From NCBI GenBank assembly GCA_020137815.1, contig CM035356.1:2312406-2376405 (forward strand): DNA of 64,000 nt, read 5' to 3'. The translations under genes and the position numbers were made by a program. Shown one piece after another: positions 23,309-34,956 of the stretch (the stretch's first letter is position 1; the number at the start of each line of letters is the position of its first letter). The notes beneath the pieces are model-generated. The model saw only the letters and a program-made list of their open reading frames with translations. It was not told where the DNA came from and did no database searches. This stretch comes from Hormiphora californensis. Taxonomy: Eukaryota > Ctenophora > Tentaculata > Cydippida > Pleurobrachiidae.

Positions 23309-26300
23309 TCAATCTCTTCTTTCACTATATCTCACAACATTCTCTCCACTTGCTCTCCTGTCTAGCCGATTTTGACAGAGAGAGAGGAGAAGAAATAGAA
23401 GGAATGGACCCGATAATTAATCAATATTTAGCTACCGTTAACCCGAGTACGCGATAGTTCATTTTAGGGATATAATATAGGTAAACACACACACACGCAT
23501 TGAGCAAGCTCAATGTTTAGCTATTCTCCGGCTGGGTATAGGGCTGAGGTACTGGCAAGATATAGTAGGATCGCTACTGCCCACATGTCAAGTTTATTCG
23601 GATATACAAGTTTAAAAGGTTGGGGGGTCACTAATATATAATATAGGGTTTATTATTATACCGACATGCGCCTAGTTGGAAATTCAGCACTACAGTATTT
23701 ACTGAAGGCAGTAACTACAAATCTAGATCTAGATCCACAAGGAATATATGATGGTATTTCCTAATAAAATATTTGTTTCTTAATTAACTAATTAATTGTT
23801 CCTTAATAAAGTAATAAATGGTTATTACCTGTCCAAAGTAGGGCGATGTCCTCATGGCGGTGTTGTAGCACTGAGTGGAGTAGGGGGAGTGGGGTCCAGT
23901 TGTTGTACAGGGAGGCGCCACATAGGGTCCAACACCACCCATACAATTGGGGTCCTACAATTGGGAGAGATATTGGTTAGATAGTTGCAATCATTTGCGA
24001 GTTTGGTGAAATCGTGGTTTTTTGAGATGTTCTATAGAATTGTTTGAGAGGGAAGGGGGGGGGGGGCTGAGAAACCAATGGTCGGAGTGAGTAATGAGGG
24101 GGGGGGGGGTAGAAATGTAGTTATATGATTGTATGACATTTAGTGGGTAAGCGTACCAAAAGCTCTGGGAGAAAGTGAGATAGGGTGTGTGAGAGAGCGA
24201 GCACGGCGTGCCTGGTGAAATTTTAACACGACCTAGCATGCAACGGGAAACCACCACTTGTACGTGGTAGCTGAGGGTCTACAGAATGGCGCTACGGTGC
24301 GGGAAAAAAAAGTCCATGCCCTAAAATCGTTTTTTTTACTTTTATTTGATTTGGGTCAAAATTGGCTATATTAAACGTGGTCCCGAAAAATTCATAATGA
24401 CTTAGCACACGAAATATGTCACCCCCTACCTATTTTTGCACGTAGAATCGATTGCCGTTGAAGTCGAATCTCTAAAATGACTGTAAAATGGTCAAAAGTT
24501 GATTTTTTACCATTTTTTGGAGGTTTTTGGCCCCTAAACCATTGAAAACGTTGAGATAGGAATTTGAAACTAGTGCCAATCGTTAAAATGGTCATTTTTC
24601 TACCAAGAACCAAGTTTTCGTGTATATCCGATTTATGGTTAGATTTGGGCAAATTGTTGAAATCTGCCAACTAGGAGAACCGTAACTTGATTTTCTTGTT
24701 TTTTGGATTTTGGCATTTTTGACAAACTTCTGATTGAAATGGTCAATCGGGACCATGCTTAAGTTGTTTATGGGACAATTTTCGACTAAAATCCAAGATT
24801 TCATACCAATCCAATAACAGATCGTTGATTTATAGAAAATTTAAGTAGGCAAAACGGTCAAAATGACAACTTTTCTTGCTTATTTTGACCGTTTTGCCTA
24901 CTTAAATTTTCTATAAATCAACGATCTGTTATTGGATTGGTATGAAATCTTGGATTTTAGTCGAAAATTGTCCCATAAACAACTTAAGCATGGTCCCGAT
25001 TGACCATTTCAATCAGAAGTTTGTCAAAAATGCCAAAATCCAAAAAACAAGAAAATCAAGTTACGGTTCTCCTAGTTGGCAGATTTCAACAATTTGCCCA
25101 AATCTAACCATAAATCGGATATACACGAAAACTTGGTTCTTGGTAGAAAAATGACCATTTTAACGATTGGCACTAGTTTCAAATTCCTATCTCAACGTTT
25201 TCAATGGTTTAGGGGCCAAAAACCTCCAAAAAATGGTAAAAAATCAACTTTTGACCATTTTACAGTCATTTTAGAGATTCGACTTCAACGGCAATCGATT
25301 CTACGTGCAAAAATAGGTAGGGGTGACATATTTCGTGTGCTAAGTCATTATGAATTTTTCGGGACCACGTTTAATATAGCCAATTTTGACCCAAATCAAA
25401 TAAAAGTAAAAAAAACGATTTTAGGGCATGGACTTTTTTTTCCCGCACCGTAGCGCCATTCTGTAGACCCTCACTACCACGTACAAGTGGTGGTTCCCGT
25501 TGCATGCTAGGTCGTGTTAAAATTTCACCAGGCACGCCGTGCGAAGAGAGAGAAGAGAGAGAGAAGAGAGAGCGAGAGGAGAGAGAGAGAGAGGAGAGCT
25601 AGAGATAGATAGATCGCGCTATCTAGAGAGAACGCGAGCGATATAGCGATATAAGCCGAGAGATATATGCATAGATAGAGGCGCGAAGCAGCGATCCTGC
25701 CCCCGTTTCGCGCTAAAATGGGGCAGCAGAGAGAGAAATATCGTGAAAAAGACGTGGAGATGACTATTTATCTCTGCAATAGATTGGCAGGTAACAACTA
25801 TAACAGCAGATATACTCTCTATCTCTTTCTCTCTCTCCCTCTCTCTCTGCTCGAGGGGATATACGATATAACCTCATGGTTAGACGGAGGTAGTCAGTCA
25901 GATGGTCCGACTACTCAGACACAGTAACGAAGTAGATGTATCAGAGAGGGGGAATATACAGAGATATCAGAGATATATACAGAGAGAAGATATTCTGGAT
26001 GATTTTAGTTAGTAGTCCTAAGAGAGAGAGGGGAAAGAGGGAGAAAGAGGGGGATAGAAGAAAAAATAAAATAACTTTAGAATTGCTAAAAGGAATAATG
26101 TTTGCTATCGACCTAGGTTTCCCAACTAGTTACCCCACAGCCAGGTCTATTTTTACAACCCCCCCCCCCTCCCAGACTGTTGCAGTCCTCATACATTGCG
26201 GGGGGGGGGGGGGCATATCATTTCGTAACAGACTACCCAGCTCAGACCTCAAACACCCATTCAGGAGTTGGCGGGGGCGAGAGAAAAAGAGGGGGAGTGG

Positions 26301-26430
26301 AGAAAAAGAGGGATCACGCCCGTCTTAGCAGGAGGGGGGCTGTTTGTTTTCCCTGATGTGCTCTCATTTTCCGTTCCAGACCCCCGGAGCCCCCCATATC
26401 CGTGTGCGTCTAGGGAGAGAGCGGGAGAGA

Positions 26431-26497
<67 letters not shown>

Positions 26498-27418
26498 TGG
26501 GGTAAAGTTCACCTAGAGATCGGAGCGAGAAGGTGTAGGAAATGAAGTCATGGCTGGTGTATGATCTTAGCAAGTGCATGATGTCTCGTCATGTACTTGA
26601 TGACATCACTAATTAAATCACTAATTACGTCACTAACTACGTCACTAACTACGTCACTAACTACGTCACTATACTTACTGAAATGAGAGCGAAGTCTCCA
26701 TAGTAGTTGTTGTTGATGGTCGGGTTGATCGCAATGGTCTGAGGCATGCCAGGACTCATGGTAAGGTGACCAGGTCGTCCCACAGTGGGAGGTACAGGGG
26801 AGGGGATCATACCTCCACCTCCACCACCTCCACCGCTACTTCCGCTGTTCTTCCTCCTCCGTGATTTGAAGACAGTGACAACGGGGGCCTTTCCAGTTCG
26901 GTTGGAGGCATCGATCATGGGTTGGACAATTCGTCTCCGGGCGTTGATAAACCAGTTGTTTACTTGGAGGATGGTCAGGCCGGTATCTTGTGCTAGGGCT
27001 CTCTTCTGGTCTTCCGAGGGGTATGGGTGCTGCAGGGAGATGGGGGTTAGAAATGGACTGCAAAATATACAGGGAGTTCAATCAGGCATGTATATGTTAT
27101 TCAGTCTGTTTTGACTTGACAGACCTGTCTACTAAACGTTTTAACACCTAATTGAGTTTGCTTGCAAACAGAGTGTTTATAGGCCAACTTCAAAAACAAA
27201 CAAACAGTGGCAGGGAGATTTGCAATAAGAAGAGTTAGAATACGTTTCACGCAGCTGGAGTGAAAACTGAAGGAGTATCTGAAACCCCCCATATCTTACC
27301 GTGAGATGTTGAAAGAGCCAGGCCTTCATGATATTGGTAGCTGACTTGGGGAAGATGCCTCGTTTCTTTTGGGTTGATTTCGTGTCTTTCTGATGCTCTG
27401 GTTCACAGTGGGGAATTC
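22401..27418 (-). CDS. MEIS: MEIS-class TALE homeobox gene, 3' exons
   Basis: Sequence-specific transcription factor, cofactor of PBX and HOX proteins. Five exons with matching phases: 27418-27300, 27029-26679, 23954-23829, 22750-22543 and 22441-22401. The first two encode the homeodomain: [20 protein letters not shown], then [19 protein letters not shown] with the three-residue PYP loop of TALE proteins, and helix 3 [32 protein letters not shown] and IVQPMID favour MEIS over PKNOX. The following exons are Pro/Ser/Gly/Met-rich, as in MEIS C-termini, including a poly-Gly run coded near 26815-26840; the last exon ends in [12 protein letters not shown]-stop. The alternative of reading through the 22543 donor to a stop at 22481 is possible. 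The N-terminal PBX-interaction exons should lie upstream (>27418) but were not found; that region is repeat-filled. The 2.7-kb intron between exons 2 and 3 contains the palindrome at 24201-25542. Confidence 0.92.
22972..23310. repeat. (GA)n and (CT)n microsatellites in a MEIS intron
   Basis: GA tract at 22972-23046 and CT tract at 23249-23309, about 200 bp apart in opposite orientation, so they could pair as a hairpin in the transcript. Both lie in the intron between MEIS exons at 23954-23829 and 22750-22543. Confidence 0.9.
24201..25542. mobile_element. 1.34-kb near-perfect palindrome (foldback element)
   Basis: The left half is the reverse complement of the right half almost base for base; ends read GCACGGCGTGCCTGGTG inward on both sides. 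The centre, near 24865-24880, is a ~17-bp loop between GCAAAACGGTCAAAAT and its complement. Frames of 70 and ~83 codons appear as identical mirrored copies, showing very few differences between arms. No transposase. It sits wholly in a MEIS intron. A recent foldback insertion is the simplest reading; a hairpin assembly artefact is less likely because the flanks differ. Confidence 0.88.
25543..26678. repeat. Intron part rich in GA/GATA simple sequence
   Basis: Remainder of the MEIS intron: GAGA/GATA-rich DNA at 25543-25700 and 25930-26060, two C/G homopolymer runs (26160-26170, 26200-26212) and a pure (GA)n at 26416-26493. Frames here are low-complexity. Confidence 0.7.
26609..26671 (+). repeat. 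Tandem ACGTCACTAACT repeat beside MEIS splice donor
   Basis: About five 12-bp units (TCACTAACTACG phase) directly 3' of the homeodomain exon on the gene strand. Each unit contains TGACGT on the minus strand, the CRE half-site core. The repeat begins ~8 bases after the donor GT at 26678. A regulatory role is only a possibility. Confidence 0.7.
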
Positions 27419-28967
27419 CTGAGTAGAGAGACACAATGTTAGTTGAGTTACCATGGTAACACGAGAGACACTGTTATCCAAGTTACCATAGTAACCTGGC
27501 ACTTGCTCAACCCTCATGCTCACCACGGGAGGGTTAGAACATAACACCATGGCAGATGGCACCCCACTGCATTTATATCCCATCAGAATCAAGCTATGGT
27601 TAGCTATGCAAAATTAAAATACCCTAACCATTATAATATGTACACTGTATGGGGTCGGGGTATTGTCATAGATTTTTTCTGAGGTAGTAAGCTTTTACCT
27701 ACAGTGTTATTTTGGGGCAGGTTCAATCACCCCTCTTACGGGGATCTTTTCAACGGGGGGCCCACATGTTTTGTGAATACTGAAAGGGGGACAGCAGGGG
27801 GTTAGAGTTTGTTGAGTAACAAGTTAGAGTAGAGTTAAGGGTTAGAGTTACTAAAATCATTACTACAATTCGTGCTTACTCCCCGCTATGCATTATGAAA
27901 CAAAAAAACCGAAAACCAGCATTTTAGCGCCCCCCCCTTAAAAATTTCCCAAAAAAACTAGTGCCCAATCAAAATGACAAAAGAATCCCCAAAACCGCTG
28001 AGCCTTTGTCGCTCTCTAATGTATTTCAGACGGTTGTCAGTACTGTAGTTATAGGCTCCCCTGATTTATAATAGTCTAGTCATTATGGACTGTCCAGACG
28101 CAGTTGATTTCGAGAGGTTAACCCCGCAGCCACCGTGTTCCTACGCCACCACCAAAGCCCTCTAGGTCTATCGGAACCGCGAATTGACAGGAGGAATTAT
28201 AAGGGTGCACCGGAGTGCAAAGTTTCCGTTTTATTCTTCTCTCTTCTCTCCTCCTCTCTCCTCCCCCCTCCATCTCCCCTCTCTCTCTCTTCTCCTCCCC
28301 TCCCTCTCCTCCCTCTCTCTCCCTCATTAAAAGCCTCGGTCCCCAAAAAATCATTTGCACCACTGATATTACTGTCAAAGTTTTAAACATCTCGGGACCT
28401 CTCCCCCCTTCCCTTTGCTATTATTTTTACATTTACCTTTTTTCGCCCATTTTCCCTTTAATCTACTTTCTAAGCTTCTTCGTTCTTTATTGGACGTATT
28501 ACAACATTATAATGAATTCCCCTCCCTGGTTATAAACCCCCCTCTCATCCCCGCTTCATCCCCCAAAAAACCCTCTGGGGAAGTACTGAAATCAAGGGGT
28601 GCAATTTGTGTGCACGTAAGGATTCCTTCTCCTCTTTTCTCTCTCTTTTTTTCCCCTCATCTCTCTCTATCCTCTCTCCCCTCTCTCTCCTCCCCCTCTC
28701 TCTCCCCTCCTCTCTTCTCTCCTCTCTCTCCTCTCTCTCCTTTCTCTCTCTCCTCTCTCTCCTCTCCCCTTCTCTCCCTCTCTCTCTTTTTTTGCTCTTT
28801 TCTCTCTCCCCTTCCTTGTTTTAAACTTTTTTTTTTAAATCGTCTTCCAGTAAGTGCAATAAGGTTTTAAAGACACTTATGAACTGAAATCTGAATACAG
28901 ATTAAAAAGAGCAACAGATAATATATAAGTGTATGTGAAAGCATTTATCGCGCTAAAGTCTTAAAAA
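27419..28967. other. Region upstream of MEIS exon, pyrimidine-rich repeats
   Basis: Contains a dispersed-repeat copy (27508-27547), CT-rich tracts (28226-28330, 28620-28810) and, at 28868-28967, a ~100-bp segment whose inverted relative lies at 56945-57050. No further MEIS exon was recognised. Confidence 0.4.
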
Positions 28968-29985
28968 GTCTACTAGAGAGTCGATATACATCTTACCCCC
29001 CCCATGTTTAGTTGTTCAAGGGCTTTGTGGCGTCGAGGGGACCTGAAAACAGTAGAAATATCATGCCAGAGACATGTAATTTATGTATCTTTATCTATGT
29101 TTCCATTTCACTTACAACACAAAAACCTAACTAAATTTTTTTGACTTGGGGTAAAACCATGGGTGTCAAAAGTTAGCTCTAGGTCTCCTGAGTAACCATC
29201 CGGAGACTCTAAGCGAATTTCCGGCTCGTTACGCGCAAATGCTTTTCCCGGTAGAGGAATTATTGGATGTGTTGTCGCGTGAAAATTGCTTCGCGCCAAG
29301 ACCACTAACGAGGTGTCATCGCGCGCACCTCTAAAAGACGAATGAGTTGCGTGTGACAAGGGAGTGTGCAGGGCGTGACTGTCACGCCCCCTTACATATT
29401 ACTCAATTTAAATGTTACAAAGAGCCTATGATGAGGTATCACATGGCTCTCAGTCAGTGAATCTCATTAACATATGTGAGACATGATACCTCATCAGGAT
29501 ATAGTCCGTGGCTTTAATTAGATTGGTCACGAGAACCGTTACACATACCGCGTTAGAGGTGGTACATTAGCAGTGTAGTAGTAGGAAAAGCTTGGTATAG
29601 TGATACCCTCCTCATTTAACGTTACTCTCCCTATATCCCAGGTCAGTATTCCATGAAGCACTCGGTATTTCGCGGGAACATCAACATAACAGGGCCGGCT
29701 TATCAATTCAATGCTTCCAAAACACCTGAGATAGTGATCAATGTGAGTTACTTATTTTATGTACTAAAACAGCTCATAACATAACATGAACAACTATTCG
29801 AGTGAAACTCATTAAAATTACCTTAGTCGTGGACATTTCAGCAAGGAGTTTTATCCATATTCAACAGAGAGTGTCAATCAGAGAGTGTCAATTTCATTTC
29901 ACTGGTATTGTTCTTTTAATTTGTGTACTACCATGATGCTATTACATGAATTGTTGTTACATGAATTATTACACGAGAGACATTC
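28968..29985 (+). repeat. Left inverted arm of the 12-kb element
   Basis: Mirrored at 39920-40916. Includes a CpG-rich stretch (29220-29340) and the GGGCGTGACTGTCACGCCC hairpin (29372-29390). A nested inverted pair, GATGAGGTATCACATGGCTC and GAGACATGATACCTCATC (29430-29497), forms a further stem. Confidence 0.85.
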
Positions 29986-30012
29986 ATTTACAATGGAGGA
30001 ACAAGGACGGTA

Positions 30013-30202
30013 CAGTCGGACCCCGATTTAGTGGCAGGATAATCTTCCCCCGATTGCCTAGCTAGACTGTGTTTTACAAGTGTAAAGGGAGGGTTAGAAC
30101 ATAACAACCCCCGATATAGGAAATTAACCCCGATTTAGTGGACACCCCGATTTAGGGGCCAAAACCCTTCCCCGAGGATGCCATTAAATCGGGGTCCGAC
30201 TG
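30013..30202. mobile_element. ~190-bp pogo/Tigger-like MITE
   Basis: Ends read CAGTCGGACCCCGATTTA inward on both sides with TA flanks (30011-30012, 30203-30204), the pattern of pogo/Tigger-type elements. A copy of the short GAGGGTTAGAACATAACA repeat is inside. Related ends recur at 55422, 56300 and 56925. Confidence 0.75.
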
Positions 30203-30298
30203 TAGTTATATTAGAAATCGTGTAGAAATAGTATATTATCAAACGGTGGGGAGATCTCAAGAGATCTCAAATGAAATTTATTGTGATGATGGCAACGA

Positions 30299-30375
30299 TA
30301 TAACTGGAGATGGCGGGGAGACTGGAGATGGCAGGGAGACTGGAGATGGCGGGGAGGCTGGAGATGGCGGGGAGG
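30299..30375 (+). repeat. 18-bp tandem repeat
   Basis: About four units of TGGAGATGGCGGGGAGAC with minor changes. Confidence 0.85.
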
Positions 30376-30507
30376 AGGCCTGGTAATTTCGCTCCGCCTT
30401 GACCACTGAAATGGTAAGAGCTTTTTGGAATCATTTCAAAAATGAGAGCGACAGAGAGGGATGGATTTAGGCGCCGGCAGGCACCTCCGACAATTTCAGG
30501 CAGCGAT

Positions 30508-31046
30508 CATCTACTCCATCTTTCAGCTACCCTACCCCTCATCTACTCCATCTTTCAGCTACCCTACCCCTCATCTACTCCATCTTTCAGCTACCCTACC
30601 CCTCATCTACTCCATCTTTCAGCTACCCTACCCCTCATCTACTCCATCTTTCAGCTACCCTACCCCTCATCTACTCCATCTTTCAGCTACCCTACCCCTC
30701 ATCTACTCCATCTTTCAGCTACCCTACCCCTCATCTACTCCATCTTTCAGCTACCCTACCTCTCATCTACTCCATCTCTCAGCTTCCCTACCTCTCATTT
30801 ACTCCATCTCTCAGCTACCCTACCCCTCATCTACTCCATCTCTCAGCTACCCTACCTCTCATTTACTCCATCTCTCAGCTACCCTACCCCTCATCTACTC
30901 CATCTCTCAGCTACCCTACCTCTCATTTACTCCATCTCTCAGCTACCCTACCCCTCATCTACTCCATCTCTCAGCTACCCTACCTCTCATTTACTCCATC
31001 TCTCAGCTACCCTACCTCCCATCTACTCCATCTCTCAGCTACCCTA
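30508..31046 (+). repeat. 32-bp minisatellite array, same unit as the 5.9-9.3 kb foldback
   Basis: About 17 units of 32 bp with core ACTCCATCTTTCAGCTACCC; early units carry the CTTTCAG variant and later units CTCTCAG. Because 32 is not a multiple of 3 and the unit lacks stops, two frames stay open for ~200 codons and encode a 32-residue periodic peptide; I regard these as non-coding. Confidence 0.95.
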
Positions 31047-31048
31047 GC

Positions 31049-31302
31049 TGAGATGGGGTCTAACTCTAGCCCCTGGTCAGCCAGGTCTAACTATAGCTTA
31101 TTTCAGGTGGGGTGAGATGGGGTCTAACTCTAGCCCCTGGTCAGCCAGGTCTAACTATAGCTTATTTCAGGTGGGGTGAGATGGGGTCTAACTCTAGCCC
31201 CTGGTCAGCCACCTGTAACTCTAGCTCATTTCAGGTCGGGTGAGATGGGATCTAACTCTAGCCCCTGGTCAGTTGCTGACCAGGGGCTAGAGTTAGACCC
31301 CA
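31049..31302. repeat. 64-bp tandem repeat with inverted terminal unit
   Basis: Three ~64-bp units containing GGGTCTAACTCTAGCCCCTG, followed at 31270-31302 by the same core in inverted orientation, so the block can fold into a stem. The unit length is twice 32 bp, but the sequence differs from the neighbouring minisatellite. Confidence 0.85.
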
Positions 31303-31422
31303 TCTGGAGATTTGGGAAAGATCTCTCTAGTTGAGGGTGTTCGGTGACAGATCTGCGTGTAACCTCTGCGGAATCGGACGAGGGGAAGCTTGCCTTTTGC
31401 GAACATAGAGATAGAGAGAGAT

Positions 31423-31471
<49 letters not shown>

Positions 31472-32016
31472 GGGAGGGGGAGAGAGACAAATAAAGAGAG
31501 AGGCCCCTCACTTTGTTTTGGTGAGTAGGTATCGTCACCGTCACTCTCCGTCCTAACTCCTGAAATGGAAAGAGCTTTTTGGAATCATTTCAGTATCACC
31601 CACAGTAGGGGAAGAGGGGCAGGGTACGCCATGGCCCAAGTACTGTGTGATTTTAAATGACTGGGACTGGAATATTGCAAATTGCGTGAAAATTATAGCA
31701 TCTTTCGACTTCAAATTTTGGGACATGATAAAACTAGGTTGTAGCAATTTTCTCCTAGTTTTACAGCAAATTTCAATGTTCCTGAATGAATCTATTGCCC
31801 AAAAACCTCCTCCAACTTTACACAGTCATATCTCTGGAGTCTAATGAGATAAAGAGTTCAAATTTTTAGGAGAGACAGATAAGACAATTTCGAATGTTTT
31901 GTCTGCTTTACGAGTTGCTACAATTTACCATTTGTTCACAGGAACTGTTTAAAGTGATGTAAGACGCTCTAATTAGGCCAAATTTAGGTCATTTTACCCC
32001 TCAAAGATCACATGTC

Positions 32017-32532
32017 CAGCTGCATCTAGTGGGCTAATGAGGCCTTGAACACGCATACGTCACGTGTTACTACAGGGCTACAGATCTCCTTTTCCATCTT
32101 GAACCAGCAGACATGTTCATGGCGTCTGGAAGTGATAACAAGCTGTAGAAAACCAGACAGACTAGATGCTCTCTACTTCAACGTATCACTCTCTCCCTTT
32201 CTCGTTATAAGGTCACGTGACTGGAATTGGGATCTCGACATGGGAGAGAGAGAGAGAGAGAGAGAGAGAGTGTGTGAGAGAGAACGCTTTGTAGACACTG
32301 TGATCATGTCGAGATCCCAATTCCAGTCACGTGACCTTATAACGAGAAAGGGAGAGAGTGATACGTTGAAGTAGAGAGCATCCAGTCTGTCTGGTTTTCT
32401 ACAGTTTGTTACCACTTCCAGACACCATGATCATGTCTGCTGGTTCAGGATGGAGAAGGAGAGCTGTAGCCCTGTAGTAACACGTGACGTATGCGTGTTC
32501 AAGGCCTCATTAGCCCACTAGATGCAGCTGGA
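32017..32532. mobile_element. ~515-bp palindromic MITE nested in the 12-kb element
   Basis: Arms of ~220 bp read CCAGCTGCATCTAGTGGGC inward on both sides; the centre is a (GA)n at 32242-32275. Mirrored frames with SPFLVIRSRDWNWDLD on both strands confirm arm identity. Non-coding. Confidence 0.85.
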
Positions 32533-32925
32533 TGGAGACTGTGAACATAGTTACAGTGAGGAAGGGTAGAATATTGCACGTGCAACTCTTACTGTCTTCA
32601 CTTCACTCTGATTTTGTTTCCTCCTATCCCGACTCCACCCCACAGCGCCACCATCTGTACCATCACCCACCAAAAACCAAGGATCAAGCCCCTATTGTGT
32701 AATGTGTATACCCGTAAACCAAGTACAAGGCAGTAAAGAACTTCTAACCTCTAACAGGACCCCATATTTCCACCCACCACCCACCACAGCACAGGTATAA
32801 CTGAGTCGGCGGTGTTAGTGCTATACGTCTCATAATCGTCCACACAGGGGTCAGGGACATGGAATGAAATATATTTGCCATCACCCCAATTACTAGACAC
32901 CAGTTTATTGGATATACATACTTAC

Positions 32926-33312
32926 GAGCACTGGAAAACATAGTTCCGACTTGGAAAGACTCTTCCGTTTTCTCCGGTAGATTTTCCGTTGTATCTTCGC
33001 TTCTTTCTTCTGTGTCCTCCTCGTCCATTATCTCATCATACAAATATTTAATCTTCTTAATCTTCTTTCGTAAATTTTCGTATTTCACCTCCAATTTCCG
33101 TGTCCTCTTCTTCCACTCCATAGCGGTCTTTTCCAGTTCAATCTCCCTTTTTTCTCCCTCTTCCAATTTCCGTAATAATTCCAGATTATCACCCTAAATA
33201 GATTGACGTTAACAGTTAACCTACAGTATTCATTACCAACTACAAATACCTAGTTCTTAAAATTTACCTCAATTTTATTCATGTGATTCATCGCCTCACG
33301 CAGTGGTTCCAT
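32926..33312 (-). CDS. Coiled-coil protein, first two exons (partial), divergent to the FEN-like/CXC gene
   Basis: Exon 1 (33312-33268) starts with ATG and encodes MEPLREAMNHMNKIE; exon 2 (33193-32926) follows in phase 0 and ends at the donor C|GTAAGT in phase 1. The ~104 residues seen are Lys/Glu-rich with a predicted coiled coil (WKKRTRKLEVKYENLRKKI) and then an acidic stretch (DEIMDEEDTEERSEDTTEN). Downstream exons were not found before the MITE at 32532. It lies inside the 12-kb element and its start is 464 bp from the ATG of the 1375-aa gene on the other strand, so the two may share a bidirectional promoter. Function unknown; it might encode a second element protein. Confidence 0.55.
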
Positions 33313-33775
33313 TCTGCAGAATCAAAGTAAATTTTTGAAATGTTAAATGGCCCAATTTTGAAATTTGGCCACAAGCTGAAATTTTTTAACAAGTCTTTTT
33401 TAGTTTTAATCAGGCAGCGCCGCAATTCAATTAGGATCATGCGCGCAGCGCGATTTTCATTTAATGCACTTTTAGATTATGCAAAAATCCGATGAACTAA
33501 CTTTTGAACCATTTTTTGTGAACGAAAACTTGTTGAATGTCAAGGCATAATGAAATAACAGAAAATCAACTTCGTTCTACTTCATCATGCATTGTATTGT
33601 TTGCCGTTTAAAGGATCTCAAGGTTTGCTTATATTACTTTTCTGTGTCTCGATCATTTCAGGTTTTAACACGGATAACCTGGACAGGATTCGAAATCAGC
33701 CCATTTCCTAAACCGATTTGCTATATCGCTAGAAAATTCAAGGTTTAACTTTAGTCTGTTGTTTAATGGTTAACC
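33313..33775. promoter_or_regulatory. Putative bidirectional promoter region
   Basis: AT-rich spacer between two divergent start codons, with one GCGCGCAGCGCG patch near 33440. No TATA box is clear on either side. Inferred from gene layout only. Confidence 0.35.
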
Positions 33776-34907
33776 ATGATTACAAATGCCAAATTTGATA
33801 TGAGTACTGATACCTTTTCTCATCATCAGGGCGGTGGACGACAAGCAGCAACAGCAACGACATCAACCCCCAAAAAAAGCCATCTGCAAAAGATTACGGA
33901 CAAGGCATTCGGTAATCTTGCCAACGCGTTGCTAGGGGGTGAGCATCGAAAGTTTTTTGAGGATCATTTCACGAGAGAAGAGTACCCTGAAGGGGTATGT
34001 TTTAATCACTTGATTTACTTTTTCGCACAAAAGCAGAGGTACATCCACAAGAAATGTCGTAACAAACTCACCAAAACTGTTCTTCAATATGATGATACAA
34101 GGGTTTTCCTCTGGGACCACCCGGACCGAAATTGGACTCATGGCGAGGGCCAGGAAGAATCTTTACCATCTTTGCCATCTGGGAGCGGTACCGTTGTCAC
34201 TCTCTCCTGCGCTCCTGGGTCACCAGCCACGACTTGTCAATCTACATCTTTTCAACCTGCCACACCGGTCACGTCTTGTCAGCAACCTGCATCTTTTCCA
34301 CCTACCACACCAGAGACTCAATCTCCAGCTGTTCGAACAGAGGATTCCTATTTCCCTAGGGACGGAGGTGCCCTAGTAGAACTTAAAGTGGTTAGACGGG
34401 AGATGATCGCGGCAAATGACAGTCCCTACCAAGGTGACATTTCAAATTTTGATTCAGTAGCTCCAACCTCACTACTTCGAGCGATGTGTTTTCTACTTAC
34501 GGGTGAAACAGCTAGATATCAGGAGAGGAGATTCCGTGCACTAGGAGACATTATGATGAACCACGTTATAACCAGATCATCAGCAGAACCTAGAGTAAGT
34601 TACCATCTCGAAATATGTGTGGATTTCATTACCCCCCCCCCCCCCCCCCCCCCATAACTCATATATATACAGACCATTTTGTAATTTAATCATTTTACCA
34701 GGAATCTTTCCGGCTTGAACGGGAAAGAGATACGCCAACACTGGTGTACAATTCGCTTAAGGTGTATAATGCCACGCACCAACGGGCCCCATTGGATACT
34801 ATGTATAGGAGCCTTTCTGTAAGTATTATAGCATTACTCCACGCTTCCTCCCTCTCACTCTCCATCCAGGCCATCATTCTGTTTCTTTGAATCAAATCAA
34901 TCTCTCT

Positions 34908-34956
<49 letters not shown>

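Noticed and set aside
24419-25453. Mirrored 70- to 125-codon frames in the MEIS intron
   Set aside because: Identical on opposite strands because of the palindrome; AT-rich, no domain features.
28118-28870. Pyrimidine-rich frames of 72-151 codons
   Set aside because: Low-complexity CT tracts only.
28985-29055. Exon-like segment on the minus strand (SPRRHKALEQLNMGG between AG and GTAAGA) as a MEIS N-terminal exon
   Set aside because: The same sequence is present in the inverted right arm at 40826-40884, so it belongs to the repeat arm, and it does not match the MEIS N-terminal domain.
30442-31051. Two overlapping ~200-codon open frames with a 32-residue repeat
   Set aside because: They are by-products of a 32-bp minisatellite without stop codons; adjacent frames give the same periodic peptide.
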